A DNA stretch of 64,000 nucleotides from Burkholderiaceae bacterium. Lineage in GTDB: Bacteria; Pseudomonadota; Gammaproteobacteria; Burkholderiales; Burkholderiaceae_F. The stretch lies in the NCBI GenBank assembly GCA_022843955.1, contig JALHMQ010000002.1, forward strand, positions 248,001 to 312,000, in the 5' to 3' direction. Below, in pieces: positions 8,414 through 17,469 of this stretch (position 1 is the stretch's first letter; each line of letters opens with the position of its first letter). The notes under the pieces were generated by a model, which was not told where the DNA came from, did no database searches, and worked only from the letters and a program-made list of their open reading frames with translations. Made by a program: the position numbers and the translations under genes.

Positions 8414-9196
8414 TCAGGCGGCGCGGCGCGCCGGGCGGAACACGGTCGGATCGTCGTAGAACGCCGGCTGCGCATTGTCGGGCCACCACTGCGGGATGCC
8501 CAGCACCGGCAACGGCAGCAGGCGGCGTGGCGTGAGTTCGCCCGTGGCGATCCGGGCTGCGAGCAACCCATCGATGGCATCGGCGTCGAGGCCGGGCGCC
8601 GCGCCAAGTGGAACCGGCAGCGCCACCACGTGCGCGGTGATCGCCTTGTATGGCGCGCCCAGCTTGTCCAGCAATGCATGGCCGAGCACCTGCGGCACGA
8701 TGCGCCGATGCCAGCGCGCCCGCTCACGCACGAACAGCCACTCCCAGTCGTGCACGGCGAGCGCGTCGAACACGGATGGATCGTCGGCCACCAGGGCGAC
8801 GCCGTTCTCGTCGATCAGCGTGAGCGCATCGCGCTCGCCGCCGCGCGCCGGCTGCACGCCGTCGCGCGCCAGCGCTGCGGCCTGGCGCGCATTGAGCGCC
8901 GCCTTGGCCTGCGGCAGATGCAGCCACACCAGCGCATTGAAGAGATCGTGCCGGTTCGAGCGCGTCGGTACGCGGCCGGTGGCGAACACGTGCGCTTCAT
9001 AGGCGGCGTCGCCGGCATCGTCGGCGGCCACGAAGGTGAGCGGCGCACCGCTGGCCACACGCAGGTCGCGCGCGCGCGCCTGTTGGTTCAGACGCTCGAT
9101 CCGAAGCTGCGGCGCGGCATCAGCCAGGGCGGCGAGCGTAGCCTGCCACGGCGTCAGCCAGGGCGGCGCCGCGGCGCTCAAGTCACCAGTTTCCAC
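8414..9196 (-). CDS. DUF3025 domain protein
   Basis: A 260-residue protein that matches the DUF3025 family along its full length. Recognisable pieces are RHDLFNALVWLHLPQAKAAL in the middle, LTLIDENGVAL, and WEWLFVRERARW. The family is common in beta- and gammaproteobacteria; its function is unknown. The start overlaps the 3' end of pyrC by 19 bases, so it is probably co-transcribed with dihydroorotase, as is frequently seen in Burkholderiales. No signal peptide or membrane segment. Confidence 0.82.
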   Translation of the reverse strand: METGDLSAAAPPWLTPWQATLAALADAAPQLRIERLNQQARARDLRVASGAPLTFVAADDAGDAAYEAHVFATGRVPTRSNRHDLFNALVWLHLPQAKAALNARQAAALARDGVQPARGGERDALTLIDENGVALVADDPSVFDALAVHDWEWLFVRERARWHRRIVPQVLGHALLDKLGAPYKAITAHVVALPVPLGAAPGLDADAIDGLLAARIATGELTPRRLLPLPVLGIPQWWPDNAQPAFYDDPTVFRPARRAA

Positions 9197-10236
9197 GGCA
9201 GCACCTCGCCGGCAGACAGCGGCACCAACACGGTGTCGCCAAACTTCAGCTCGGCCGGCAGGGTCCAGTCGCGCCGCTCGAGCGTGACCCGTTCACCGTT
9301 GCGCGGCAGGCCGTAGAAGTCGGGGCCGTTGAAGCTGGCGAACGCTTCCAGTCGGTCGAGTGCGCCGGCCTCCTCGAAGGCCATCGCATACAGCTCGACC
9401 GCGCTGGCGGCGGTGAAGCACCCGGCGCAGCCGCAGGCGCTCTCCTTCTCGCCCTTGGGGTGCGGCGCGCTGTCGGTGCCTAGGAAGAAGCGTTCTGCGC
9501 GCCCCAGCTTGCCGCAGGCTGCTCCGAGCAGCGCCTGGCGATGCCGCTCGCGCTTGAGCACCGGCAGGCAGTACCAGTGCGGGCGCATGCCGGTGCGGCC
9601 GTCGGCCGTCATGAACAGACGGTTGCGGTTGTAGAGCAGATGATGGGCGGTGATGGTGGCGGCAATGCGCCCGTCGGCGCCGGCCACGTACTCGGCCGCC
9701 TCCTGCGTGGTGATGTGCTCGAACACCACGCGCAACGCCGGAAAGTCGCGCCGGGCGGGCAGCAGCACCTCGTCGATGAACGCGCGTTCGCGGTCGAACA
9801 CGTCGACGTGGGCGTGGGTCACCTCGCCATGCACCAGCAGCGGCAGGTCGACCTCCTGCATCGCGTCCAGCGCCCGCGCGCAGCGCGCCAGCTGCGTGAC
9901 ACCGGCATCGGAGTTGGTGGTGGCACCGGCCGGGTAGAGCTTCACGCCATGCACCAGACCGCTGGCCTTGGCGCGGCGGATCTCGTCGGCCGAGGTGTTG
10001 TCGGTCAGGTACAGCGTCATCAGCGGCTCGAACCGCAGGCCAGACGGCAGTGCCGCCAGGATCCGCTCGCGGTAGGCCGCCGCCAGCGCGGAGGTGGTGA
10101 CCGGCGGCTTGAGGTTCGGCATCACGATCGCGCGCGCGAACTGGCGCGCGGTGTACGGAAGCACGTCGGCCATCGCCGCGCCGTCGCGCAGGTGGAGGTG
10201 CCAATCGTCGGGACGGGTCAAGGTAAGTGTCTGCAT
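9178..10236 (-). CDS. pyrC: Dihydroorotase, class II
   Basis: A 352-residue homologue of E. coli PyrC, which closes carbamoyl-aspartate to dihydroorotate in pyrimidine synthesis. The metal-binding DDWHLHLRDG is at the N-terminus, followed by AIVMPNLKPPVTT; LLVHGEVTHAHVDVFDRE, VVFEHITT and FLGTDSAPHPKGEKES supply the remaining ligands, and the Cys-rich CGCAGCF typical of this class is present. The start at 10236 is preferred to a GTG five codons upstream because the family begins within a few residues of the DDWHLHLRDG motif. First gene of the minus-strand run; divergent from the FecR gene. Confidence 0.95.
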   Translation of the reverse strand: MQTLTLTRPDDWHLHLRDGAAMADVLPYTARQFARAIVMPNLKPPVTTSALAAAYRERILAALPSGLRFEPLMTLYLTDNTSADEIRRAKASGLVHGVKLYPAGATTNSDAGVTQLARCARALDAMQEVDLPLLVHGEVTHAHVDVFDRERAFIDEVLLPARRDFPALRVVFEHITTQEAAEYVAGADGRIAATITAHHLLYNRNRLFMTADGRTGMRPHWYCLPVLKRERHRQALLGAACGKLGRAERFFLGTDSAPHPKGEKESACGCAGCFTAASAVELYAMAFEEAGALDRLEAFASFNGPDFYGLPRNGERVTLERRDWTLPAELKFGDTVLVPLSAGEVLPWKLVT

Positions 10237-10356
10237 GTTGTGAATTATCACCGTCTGGCCCGCGGTCGATGCGTAAGGGGTGCTGCTGTGGCAATGTCAC
10301 GCCTGCCGGCGATTTGACCACTGGCGTTGCGCTTTCTCCCTGGTTATCTCGGATCA

Positions 10357-12015
10357 ATGTCCATGCACGGATGCTCAAGCCGCGTCCTCGTTGCCGCGGG
10401 TCTGGTGCTGGCGTTGACCCAGCCAGTCGCAGCCGAGGAGGAGATCGTCTATCTCGCGCAGCGCGGCGACACCCTGATCGGCATCGGCAAGCGGCTGCTG
10501 GAGCAGCCCGCTGACTGGCGCATCGTCGCCCGCATCAACCGCGTGGCTGACCCGAACCGGATCATGCCGGGCGCGGCGATCCGCATCCCGACCCACTTGC
10601 TGCGCGGCACGCCCGCACCGGCGCGGCTGCTGCAGGCGCACGGCAACGTGACAGCGCGCACCGCGGGCGGCGCCGCGCTCGCGCTGGCGCCGGGGGCGAT
10701 GATCGACGAAGGCACCCGCATCGCCACCGGTGACGACGGTTACCTCACGCTGCAGTTGGCCGACGGCTCGACCCTGCGCATGCAGGCCGCCAGCGAGACC
10801 GACCTTGTGCAGGCGCGCCGCCTGGGAGACGGCGGCTGGCGTGCCACGCTGCGGCTGATCGCCGGCCGGATCGAAGCGGCCGTCACGCAGATCACCGGTG
10901 GCACGCCGCGCTTCGAGGTGAAGACGCCGCAGGCGGCGCTGGCGGTGCGCGGCACCGAGTTTCGCGTCAGCGTGGACCGCACCGCCGGCCTGACCCGCGG
11001 CGAAGTGCTCAAGGGCAGCGTGGCGCTGGCCGGGGCGGCAGGCGGCGGCGGGACCGTGCTCGAAGCCGGCTTCGGTGCGCAGGTCGATGCGGCGCAGCGC
11101 ATCGGGCCGCTCATGCCGCTGCTGCCGGCGCCCGACCTGAGCGCCCTGCCCGAACTGGCGCAGCGCATGCCGGTGGCACTGACGGTCATGCCGGTGGCGC
11201 AGGCGCGCCAGTACCGCGTGCAGGTAGTGCGGGCAGACGGCGCGCAGGAGGTTGGCGCCGATCTGTTGTCCGATGCGCCGACGCTGCGCCTGCGTGCGCT
11301 GGCGGACGGCAACTGGATCGCCAAGGTGCGTGCGGTGGATGGCGGCGGTCTCGAAGGCCACGAGGCGAGTCACCGCTTTCGCGTCAAGGCGCGCCCGGAA
11401 CCGCCGGTGACGAGCGATCCGGTGGACGGTGCACGCCTGCCCGCCGGCCGTGTGAGCTTCGCCTGGGCCACCCACCCGCAGGCGACGCATTACACGTTGC
11501 AACTGGCCGACTCGCCGCAGTTCAACGCGGCCGCGCGCACGCTCGAGCGTGTTGTTACGCCTGCCGCCGAGCTGAACGATCTGCCCGCTGGCATCTGGTA
11601 CTGGCGGGTTGCCACGGTGCGCAGCGTCGATGGCGCGCCGGACCCCGGCCCATGGAGCGATGCGCAGCGCATCGACCTGCGCCCGCTGCCGCCGCTGCCC
11701 GAGCGACCCGCGGTGGCGGCGACCGAGGTCACGCTGGGCTGGCGCGGCCTGGCGGGGCAGCAGTTCGACTTCGAACTGGCCTCAACCCCCGACTTTGCGC
11801 AGCCGCTCGTCACCCGGCGCCTCGATGCGCCGCAGATCCGCTTTGCGCGACCCGCCACCGGCAACTACTTCCTGCGCTATCGAGCGATCGACGCCGACGG
11901 CTACGTCGGCCCCTACATCGCGACACAGCGGCTGACGATCGAACCCGACAACTGCGTGCGCAGCCCCGGCGGCGACTGCATCGGCGCCGGCGGCGCCGCG
12001 TTGCGCTCGCCATGA
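10357..12015 (+). CDS. Exported LysM and FecR domain protein
   Basis: A 552-residue protein. A signal peptide (cleavage near VAA, residue ~26) is followed by a LysM-like segment (VYLAQRGDTLIGIGKRLL to IRIPTHLL, residues ~30-82), then a FecR-type beta domain (TPQAALAVRGTEFRV is the signature) and a C-terminal half with two fibronectin-like repeats around FAWATHPQATHYTLQLADS. It should act in the periplasm, perhaps bound to peptidoglycan. A TTG ten codons upstream is an alternative start. Its stop overlaps a 60-codon repeat frame that in turn overlaps the histidine kinase start, so both genes are coupled; LysM/FecR proteins commonly pair with CHASE2 sensors. Confidence 0.85.
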   Translation: MSMHGCSSRVLVAAGLVLALTQPVAAEEEIVYLAQRGDTLIGIGKRLLEQPADWRIVARINRVADPNRIMPGAAIRIPTHLLRGTPAPARLLQAHGNVTARTAGGAALALAPGAMIDEGTRIATGDDGYLTLQLADGSTLRMQAASETDLVQARRLGDGGWRATLRLIAGRIEAAVTQITGGTPRFEVKTPQAALAVRGTEFRVSVDRTAGLTRGEVLKGSVALAGAAGGGGTVLEAGFGAQVDAAQRIGPLMPLLPAPDLSALPELAQRMPVALTVMPVAQARQYRVQVVRADGAQEVGADLLSDAPTLRLRALADGNWIAKVRAVDGGGLEGHEASHRFRVKARPEPPVTSDPVDGARLPAGRVSFAWATHPQATHYTLQLADSPQFNAAARTLERVVTPAAELNDLPAGIWYWRVATVRSVDGAPDPGPWSDAQRIDLRPLPPLPERPAVAATEVTLGWRGLAGQQFDFELASTPDFAQPLVTRRLDAPQIRFARPATGNYFLRYRAIDADGYVGPYIATQRLTIEPDNCVRSPGGDCIGAGGAALRSP

Positions 12016-12194
12016 GCCCGCCGGGCCGCCCCAAGGGCGAATCCCTGAGCGCGCAGCGCGAGGGTCGTACAACCAACCCGCCGGGCCGCCCCCAGGGCGA
12101 ATCCCTGAGCGCGCAGCGCGAAGGTCGTACACCCAACCCGCCGGGCCGCCCCCAGGGCGAATCCTTGAGCGCGCAGCGCGAAGGAGTTCCATGA
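12012..12194 (+). CDS. Repeat-encoded 60-residue reading frame linking two genes
   Basis: An open frame of 60 codons made of three nearly identical 20-residue units (PPGRPQGESLSAQREGRTPN type). It begins ATGA on the FecR stop codon and ends ATGA on the histidine kinase start codon, so it bridges the two genes with 4-base overlaps on both sides. Nothing suggests a folded product, and no ribosome-binding site is needed if translation is coupled. It may be only a consequence of a repeat whose length is a multiple of three. Whether a peptide is made is unknown. Confidence 0.35.
   Translation: MSPPGRPKGESLSAQREGRTTNPPGRPQGESLSAQREGRTPNPPGRPQGESLSAQREGVP
12017..12184. repeat. Three tandem copies of a 60-bp repeat
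   Basis: Direct repeats with exact 60-bp period; a 48-bp core begins at 12017, 12077 and 12137 and contains CCGCCGGGCCGCCCC and CTGAGCGCGCAGCGCGA. Copies differ by only one to a few bases in the core, suggesting recent amplification. The spacing part (GGTCGTACAACCAA type) is also conserved between copies 1 and 2. Not CRISPR: there are no unique spacers. Confidence 0.95.
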
Positions 12195-14530
12195 CCGCCG
12201 CCAGCGCAGCCAGCGCGGGCCGACGCCACCTCTCGGTGGCCACGCTCGCCGCGGCTTGCATCGGCCTGCTGCTGGGCGCCAGCTCGCTCACCTGGCGCGC
12301 CGACCAGAGCCTGTACGACGCCGGGTCCTGGCTGTGGCAACGGCCGACCGCATCCGACCTCGTGATCATCGCCATCGACGACGCCAGCCTCGCCGCGATC
12401 GGCCGCTGGCCGTGGCCGCGTGCGGTCCATGCCGAGGCACTCCAGCGCCTGGCTGCGGCGCGACCACGCGCGATCGCGCTGGATCTGCTGCTGACCGAGC
12501 CGGACGCCAATCCGCAGGCCGATGCCGCCCTGGCCGCCGCGCTCGCACTCGCCGCCCCGGTGGTGCTGCCAACGCTGTACTACCAGGCACCGGCGCAGCT
12601 CACGCGTGAACTGGTACCGGTAGCACCGATCGCTGCCGCGGCAACGCTCGGTCACGTGGACACCGAGACCGATGCCGACGGCGTGCTGCGCCACGCGTGG
12701 CTGCGCGGCGGCTTGTCCGAGCCGCTGCGACCGCACCTGGCGGTGGCGCTGCTGCAAGCTGCCGGCGAAGCGGTTCATCCGTCGATCACGCCGCTGCGCG
12801 CGCCCGCCGATCGCCCGCACGGCAGCGGCTGGCAGCGCGACGAGCGCGTGCTGATCAGCTATGCCGGTCCGCCGGGCACGGTGCCGACCCACTCCTATGC
12901 GCGCCTGCTGCGGGGCGAGGTGCCGGCCGCCGCGCTGGCTGGCAAGCTGGTGCTGATCGGCGCCACCGCGCCGGGCTTGGGCGACAGTTTCGTCACGCCG
13001 CTGTCAGCCGGGGTGGGACCCATGGCGGGCGTGGAGATCACCGCGCAACTGGTCGATGCGTTGCGCGGTGGTCATCGGGTCGAGGCGGTCGCGCCCTGGA
13101 TCGTGGGCCTGTTTGCCGCCGCGCTCGGCGCCACGCTGGCACTTTCCTATGGCCGTCTATCCGCCCGGCGTGCGCTCGCGCTGTCTGCCGGCAGCGCGGT
13201 ACTGGTCCCGCTGGGCAGCCTGCTGCTGCTCGGTGCCGGCACCTGGTGGCCGCCGCTGCCGGCCGCGCTGACCGCGCTGGCGTCGTTTCCGCTATGGAGC
13301 TGGCGGCGTCTGGAAGCGGCCCATCGCTTCATCGACGATGAGCTGGCGCGCTGGTCGGATGCGACGGTGCTTGCGAGCCACACGACTGCATCGGTCGACC
13401 CCGCCCAGGGCTTCGAGCGCCGCCTGGCGGCCGTGCGCCGGGCGGGCGAGCAGGTACGCCAGGCGCAGCGCTTCACCGCCGACAGCCTGGCTGCTCTGCC
13501 GGAGGCGGTCTGCATCACCGATACCAACGGCGTCATCCGCATCGCCAACCAGCGAGCGGCTCAGTTGCTCGACGCGGGCGACCTCGACCGCCTGACCGGC
13601 CAGTCGCTTGCGGACGCCCTGCGCAGCTTGGAGCCGCTGGAGGCGACCGACTGGGCGGCGCTGATAGACGCCGCCCGCATGCAACCCGAGGCGCGCACCA
13701 CGCTGGCGCGACGCGGCGCCGAGGTCGACGTGCTCGCTCGCCTGACCGCGATCGACCCGACCGGGGCACCTCCGTACGCGCTCGCGGTGTCGCTGGCCGA
13801 CGTGACGCGGATGACCGCCGCCGAGCGCGGCCGCGACGAGATGCTGGCCTTTGTCACGCATGACCTGCGCTCGCCGCAGGCATCGCTGATCGCCGCGGCC
13901 GAGTTGGCGCGCGAAGGCCGGGTGTCGCCGGCGCAACTGGTCGAGAAGGTGGACCAGCTGGCGCGTCGCACGCTGCAGATGGCCGATGCGTTCCTGCAGG
14001 TGGGGCGGGCGGACGAGGCTGGCCTGGTGTCATCGCCGTTCGACTTCGTGCACACGCTGCGCGAGTCGATCGACGAGACGCGGCCGCAGGCGCGCACGCG
14101 CGGAATTGAGATCGAGTTCAGCGCTCCCAACCAGACGATGATGATGCGCGGCGAAGCCGCGCTGGTGCGGCGTGCCTGCGTCAACCTGCTCACCAATGCC
14201 ATCGCCCACAGCCCAGCCAAGAGCGCGGTGCAGGCCGGCGTGCTGGCCTTCGGCGGTCATGCCGTGTTCCATGTGCGGGACCATGGTCCGGGCATCGAGC
14301 CCGAGCAGTTGGCGCGCCTGTTCCGCAAGTACGAGCGTGGGCCGGAGCGCGCGGCCGGACCGCAGCTGCGCACCAGCGTCGGCCTCGGGCTGGCCTTGGT
14401 CGACAGCGTGGCCCGGCGCCACGGCGGCAGTGCGAGCGTGACCTCCACCCCGGGAGAAGGCGCGCGCTTCGAGCTGAAGCTGCCGCTGGACCGCGACGCC
14501 CCCATCGCGCCGGCGCGGCGCAGCATCTGA
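12191..14530 (+). CDS. CHASE2 domain sensor histidine kinase
   Basis: A 779-residue membrane sensor. An N-terminal helix (~15-32) leads into an extracytoplasmic CHASE2 domain (~40-300, with VIIAIDDASLAAIGRWPWPR), then three close transmembrane helices (~305-375). A PAS-like segment (PEAVCITDTNGVIRIANQ) precedes the kinase: phospho-acceptor His557 in FVTHDLRSPQ, N-box NLLTNAIAHSP, G-boxes VRDHGPGIEPEQ and GLGLALVDSVARRHGG. It would detect an envelope signal and phosphorylate a response regulator, but none is encoded nearby. Coupled to the upstream FecR gene through the 60-bp repeat. Confidence 0.9.
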   Translation: MTAASAASAGRRHLSVATLAAACIGLLLGASSLTWRADQSLYDAGSWLWQRPTASDLVIIAIDDASLAAIGRWPWPRAVHAEALQRLAAARPRAIALDLLLTEPDANPQADAALAAALALAAPVVLPTLYYQAPAQLTRELVPVAPIAAAATLGHVDTETDADGVLRHAWLRGGLSEPLRPHLAVALLQAAGEAVHPSITPLRAPADRPHGSGWQRDERVLISYAGPPGTVPTHSYARLLRGEVPAAALAGKLVLIGATAPGLGDSFVTPLSAGVGPMAGVEITAQLVDALRGGHRVEAVAPWIVGLFAAALGATLALSYGRLSARRALALSAGSAVLVPLGSLLLLGAGTWWPPLPAALTALASFPLWSWRRLEAAHRFIDDELARWSDATVLASHTTASVDPAQGFERRLAAVRRAGEQVRQAQRFTADSLAALPEAVCITDTNGVIRIANQRAAQLLDAGDLDRLTGQSLADALRSLEPLEATDWAALIDAARMQPEARTTLARRGAEVDVLARLTAIDPTGAPPYALAVSLADVTRMTAAERGRDEMLAFVTHDLRSPQASLIAAAELAREGRVSPAQLVEKVDQLARRTLQMADAFLQVGRADEAGLVSSPFDFVHTLRESIDETRPQARTRGIEIEFSAPNQTMMMRGEAALVRRACVNLLTNAIAHSPAKSAVQAGVLAFGGHAVFHVRDHGPGIEPEQLARLFRKYERGPERAAGPQLRTSVGLGLALVDSVARRHGGSASVTSTPGEGARFELKLPLDRDAPIAPARRSI

Positions 14531-14664
14531 GTCAGCCCGACCGCGACACGCTGGCTGCGCAATCACCGACAGCAGCCAGCGGGCCGCTCTGGTGTAATGC
14601 CTGCCATCAGAGTGCCTGCCCGCGTGCCCCTGGCGCGGCGACCTGGGCGCCGCCGGAGACCGCC

Positions 14665-17406
14665 ATGAACCTCGATGACCTTGCCAAGCTGGGGCAGCGC
14701 GCCACCTGGCGCCTGCCGCACACCGACGCCGACCCGCAGGAAACGCAGGAGTGGCTGGCTGCGCTCGATGCGGTCATCGCCGAGGTCGGTCCCGAACGCG
14801 CCACTTTCCTGCTGCAGCAGCTGGTCCAGCATGCGCGGCGTCGCCGCGTGCCGCTGCCGGCGGTGGCCAACACGCCCTACGTCAACACGATCTCGCTGGC
14901 CCAGCAGGCGCCGTTCCCCGGCAACCTCGATCTTGAGACACGCCTGTCGGCGCTGGTGCGCTGGAATGCACTGGCAACGGTGGTGCGTGCGAATCGAGAG
15001 AGTGCCGAGCTGGGCGGACACATCGCCAGCTATGCGTCGGCGGCCGACCTGTTCGAGGTCGGCTTCAATCATTTCTTTCAGGCAGGCAACGCCGATGCGC
15101 GCGGCGACCTGGTGTTCTTCCAGCCGCACTCGGCGCCCGGCGTGTATGCGCGGGCGTTTCTCGAAGGACGGCTGTCCGAGATGCAGCTGGCCCGCTATCG
15201 ACGCGAGACCGGTCGGCCCGGCGATGAAGCCGCCGTCCCCGGCGCACCGAAGGCCGAATCCGAACCCGGGCGGCACCGCGGCGGCGGGCTGTCGTCGTAC
15301 CCGCATCCCTGGCTGATGCCGGACTTCTGGCAGTTCCCCACCGGCTCGATGGGCATCGGCCCGCTGTTCGCGATCTACCAGGCGCGCTTCATGCGCTACC
15401 TGATGCATCGCGGCCTCGCCGACACCGCCGGCCGCAAGGTGTGGGCGTTCGTCGGCGACGGCGAGATGGATGAGCCGGAGTCGCTCGCCGCCCTGTCGCT
15501 GGCGGCGCGCGAGGGGCTCGACAACCTGGTGTTCGTCGTCAACTGCAACCTGCAGCGGCTCGACGGCCCGGTGCGCGGCAACGGTTCGATCATCCAGGAG
15601 CTGGAGGGCCTTTTCGCCGGCGCCGGCTGGAACGTGATCAAGCTGCTGTGGGGATCGGACTGGGACCCGCTGTTCGCGCGCGACACCGATGGCCTGCTGC
15701 TGCGCGCCTTCCACGAGACCGTGGATGGCGAGTTCCAGACGCTGTCGGCCACCGACGGGCGCTTCAACCGCGAGCACTTCTTCGCCAAGTATCCGGAACT
15801 CGGTGAACTGGTCGCCCACCTGACCGACGAGGACATCGACCGCCTGCGCCGCGGTGGCCATGATCCGGTGAAGATCCACGCCGCCTACCACGCCGCTGCG
15901 CGGCATCGGGGCCAGCCCACGGTGATCCTCGCCAAGACAAAGAAGGGTTACGGCATGGGGCTGGCGGGCCAGGGCAAGATGACCACGCACCAGCAGAAGA
16001 AGCTCGACACGCAGCAGCTGCTGGAGTTTCGCGACCGCTTCTCGCTGCCGCTGTCCGACGCGCAGGTCGAGGTCTGCGAGTTCCTGCTGCCGCCGGCCGA
16101 TGCACCGGAGATGAAGTACCTGCACGGCCGGCGCGCCAAGCTCGGCGGCTATCTGCCGGCGCGCATCAGCGCGTGCGATGCGCTGCCGACCCCAGCCGCC
16201 GCCACGTTCGCCAAGTTCGCACTCGAGGCCAACGGCAAGGACATGAGCACCACCATGGCCTTCGTGCGCATGGTCGGCAGCCTGCTGAAGGACGCTGCAC
16301 TGGGGCCGCGCGTGGTGCCGATCATTGCCGACGAGGCACGCACCTTCGGCATGGCCGACCTGTTCCGGCAGGTGGGCATCTACTCGCCGGTGGGCCAGCT
16401 GTACCAGCCCGAGGACCATGACCAGATCAGCTACTACAAGGAAGCGGTCGGCGGCCAGATCCTCGAGGAAGGCATCAACGAAGCCGGCGCGATTGCCAGC
16501 TGGGTCGCCGCGGCCACCAGCTATTCGGCGCACGGCAAGGCGATGCTGCCGCTCTACATCTACTACTCGATGTTCGGCTTCCAGCGCGTGGGCGATGCGA
16601 TCTGGGCCGCGGCCGACTCGCGCGCGCGCGGCTTCCTGCTGGGTGCCACGGCCGGCCGCACCACCCTGAGCGGCGAGGGACTGCAGCACCAGGACGGCAG
16701 CAGCCATCTGGTGGCCAGCACGATCCCGAACTGCCGCGCCTACGACCCCGCCTTCGCCTACGAGCTGGCGGTGATCGTCGAAGACGGCATGCGCCGCATG
16801 CTCACCGCACAGGAGGACGTGTTCTATTACGTCACGGTGATGAACGAGAACTACGCGCAGCCATCAATGCCGGTGGACGTGCGCGAAGGGATCCTGCGCG
16901 GCATCTACTGCGTGCGGCCATCAACGCGCGGCGCCGCGCGGGTGCGCCTGCTCGGCAGCGGCACCATCCTGCGCGAGTCTCTGGCCGCCGCCGATCTGCT
17001 GGAAAACGAGTTCGGCGTCGCCGCCGAGGTGCACTCGGTCACCAGCTACACCGAGTTGCGACGCGAGGCGATGGGCCTGGAGCGCCAGCGCCGCTTGGGC
17101 CAGGGTCGCGGCACCGCCTGGGTGGAGCAGCAACTGGCGGCCACCGGCGCGCCGATCGTCGCCGCCAGCGACTATGTGAGCGCGTTGCCGGATCTGATCC
17201 GCCCGTGGCTGCGCGACCGCATGATCACGCTGGGCACCGACGGCTTCGGCCGCAGCGACCTGCGCACCCACCTGCGCCAGTTCTTCGAAGTGGACCGCCA
17301 CAGCATCGCGGTGGCGGCACTGTCGGCGGTCGATCCAGCGCTGGCGCGGCGAGCGGCGGCGCTCTATGAGCTGGACAGCGCAGCCGAACCGCCCTGGACG
17401 CGATAG
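14665..17406 (+). CDS. aceE: Pyruvate dehydrogenase E1 component, homodimeric type
   Basis: A 913-residue homologue of E. coli AceE (887 residues), which decarboxylates pyruvate with thiamine diphosphate and passes the acetyl group to the E2 lipoyl domain. The thiamine-binding motif starts at residue 264 (GDGEMDEPES ... NCNLQRLDGPVRGN); GYGMGLAGQGKMTTHQQKK and DQISYYKEAVGGQILEEGIN are family landmarks. Alone here: no aceF or lpd follows, and a strong hairpin closes the unit. In most relatives aceE heads an aceEF-lpd operon, so this may be a second E1 copy, or the E2/E3 genes lie elsewhere. Confidence 0.92.
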   Translation: MNLDDLAKLGQRATWRLPHTDADPQETQEWLAALDAVIAEVGPERATFLLQQLVQHARRRRVPLPAVANTPYVNTISLAQQAPFPGNLDLETRLSALVRWNALATVVRANRESAELGGHIASYASAADLFEVGFNHFFQAGNADARGDLVFFQPHSAPGVYARAFLEGRLSEMQLARYRRETGRPGDEAAVPGAPKAESEPGRHRGGGLSSYPHPWLMPDFWQFPTGSMGIGPLFAIYQARFMRYLMHRGLADTAGRKVWAFVGDGEMDEPESLAALSLAAREGLDNLVFVVNCNLQRLDGPVRGNGSIIQELEGLFAGAGWNVIKLLWGSDWDPLFARDTDGLLLRAFHETVDGEFQTLSATDGRFNREHFFAKYPELGELVAHLTDEDIDRLRRGGHDPVKIHAAYHAAARHRGQPTVILAKTKKGYGMGLAGQGKMTTHQQKKLDTQQLLEFRDRFSLPLSDAQVEVCEFLLPPADAPEMKYLHGRRAKLGGYLPARISACDALPTPAAATFAKFALEANGKDMSTTMAFVRMVGSLLKDAALGPRVVPIIADEARTFGMADLFRQVGIYSPVGQLYQPEDHDQISYYKEAVGGQILEEGINEAGAIASWVAAATSYSAHGKAMLPLYIYYSMFGFQRVGDAIWAAADSRARGFLLGATAGRTTLSGEGLQHQDGSSHLVASTIPNCRAYDPAFAYELAVIVEDGMRRMLTAQEDVFYYVTVMNENYAQPSMPVDVREGILRGIYCVRPSTRGAARVRLLGSGTILRESLAAADLLENEFGVAAEVHSVTSYTELRREAMGLERQRRLGQGRGTAWVEQQLAATGAPIVAASDYVSALPDLIRPWLRDRMITLGTDGFGRSDLRTHLRQFFEVDRHSIAVAALSAVDPALARRAAALYELDSAAEPPWTR

Positions 17407-17418
17407 CGCTGTGCCAAA

Positions 17419-17448
17419 GCAAACGGCCCGCATGCGCGGGCCGTTTGC
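17419..17448. terminator. Perfect hairpin between aceE and the S9 peptidase
   Basis: Perfect 13-bp arms (GCAAACGGCCCGC / GCGGGCCGTTTGC) with an ATGC loop, 12 bases after the aceE stop and 21 before the stop of the convergent peptidase gene. The short T and A runs inside the arms suit termination from both directions. Confidence 0.85.
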
Positions 17449-17469
17449 CATTCGTTAACTGCCGGGCGA

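Noticed and set aside
12017-12184. CRISPR array
   Set aside because: The 60-bp repeats are contiguous and the apparent spacers are also repeated; no cas genes are present.
14563-16707. A 714-codon open frame on the minus strand opposite aceE
   Set aside because: It is antisense to a clear pyruvate dehydrogenase gene; such frames are common at this GC content, and its translation is low-complexity His/Arg/Gln-rich.
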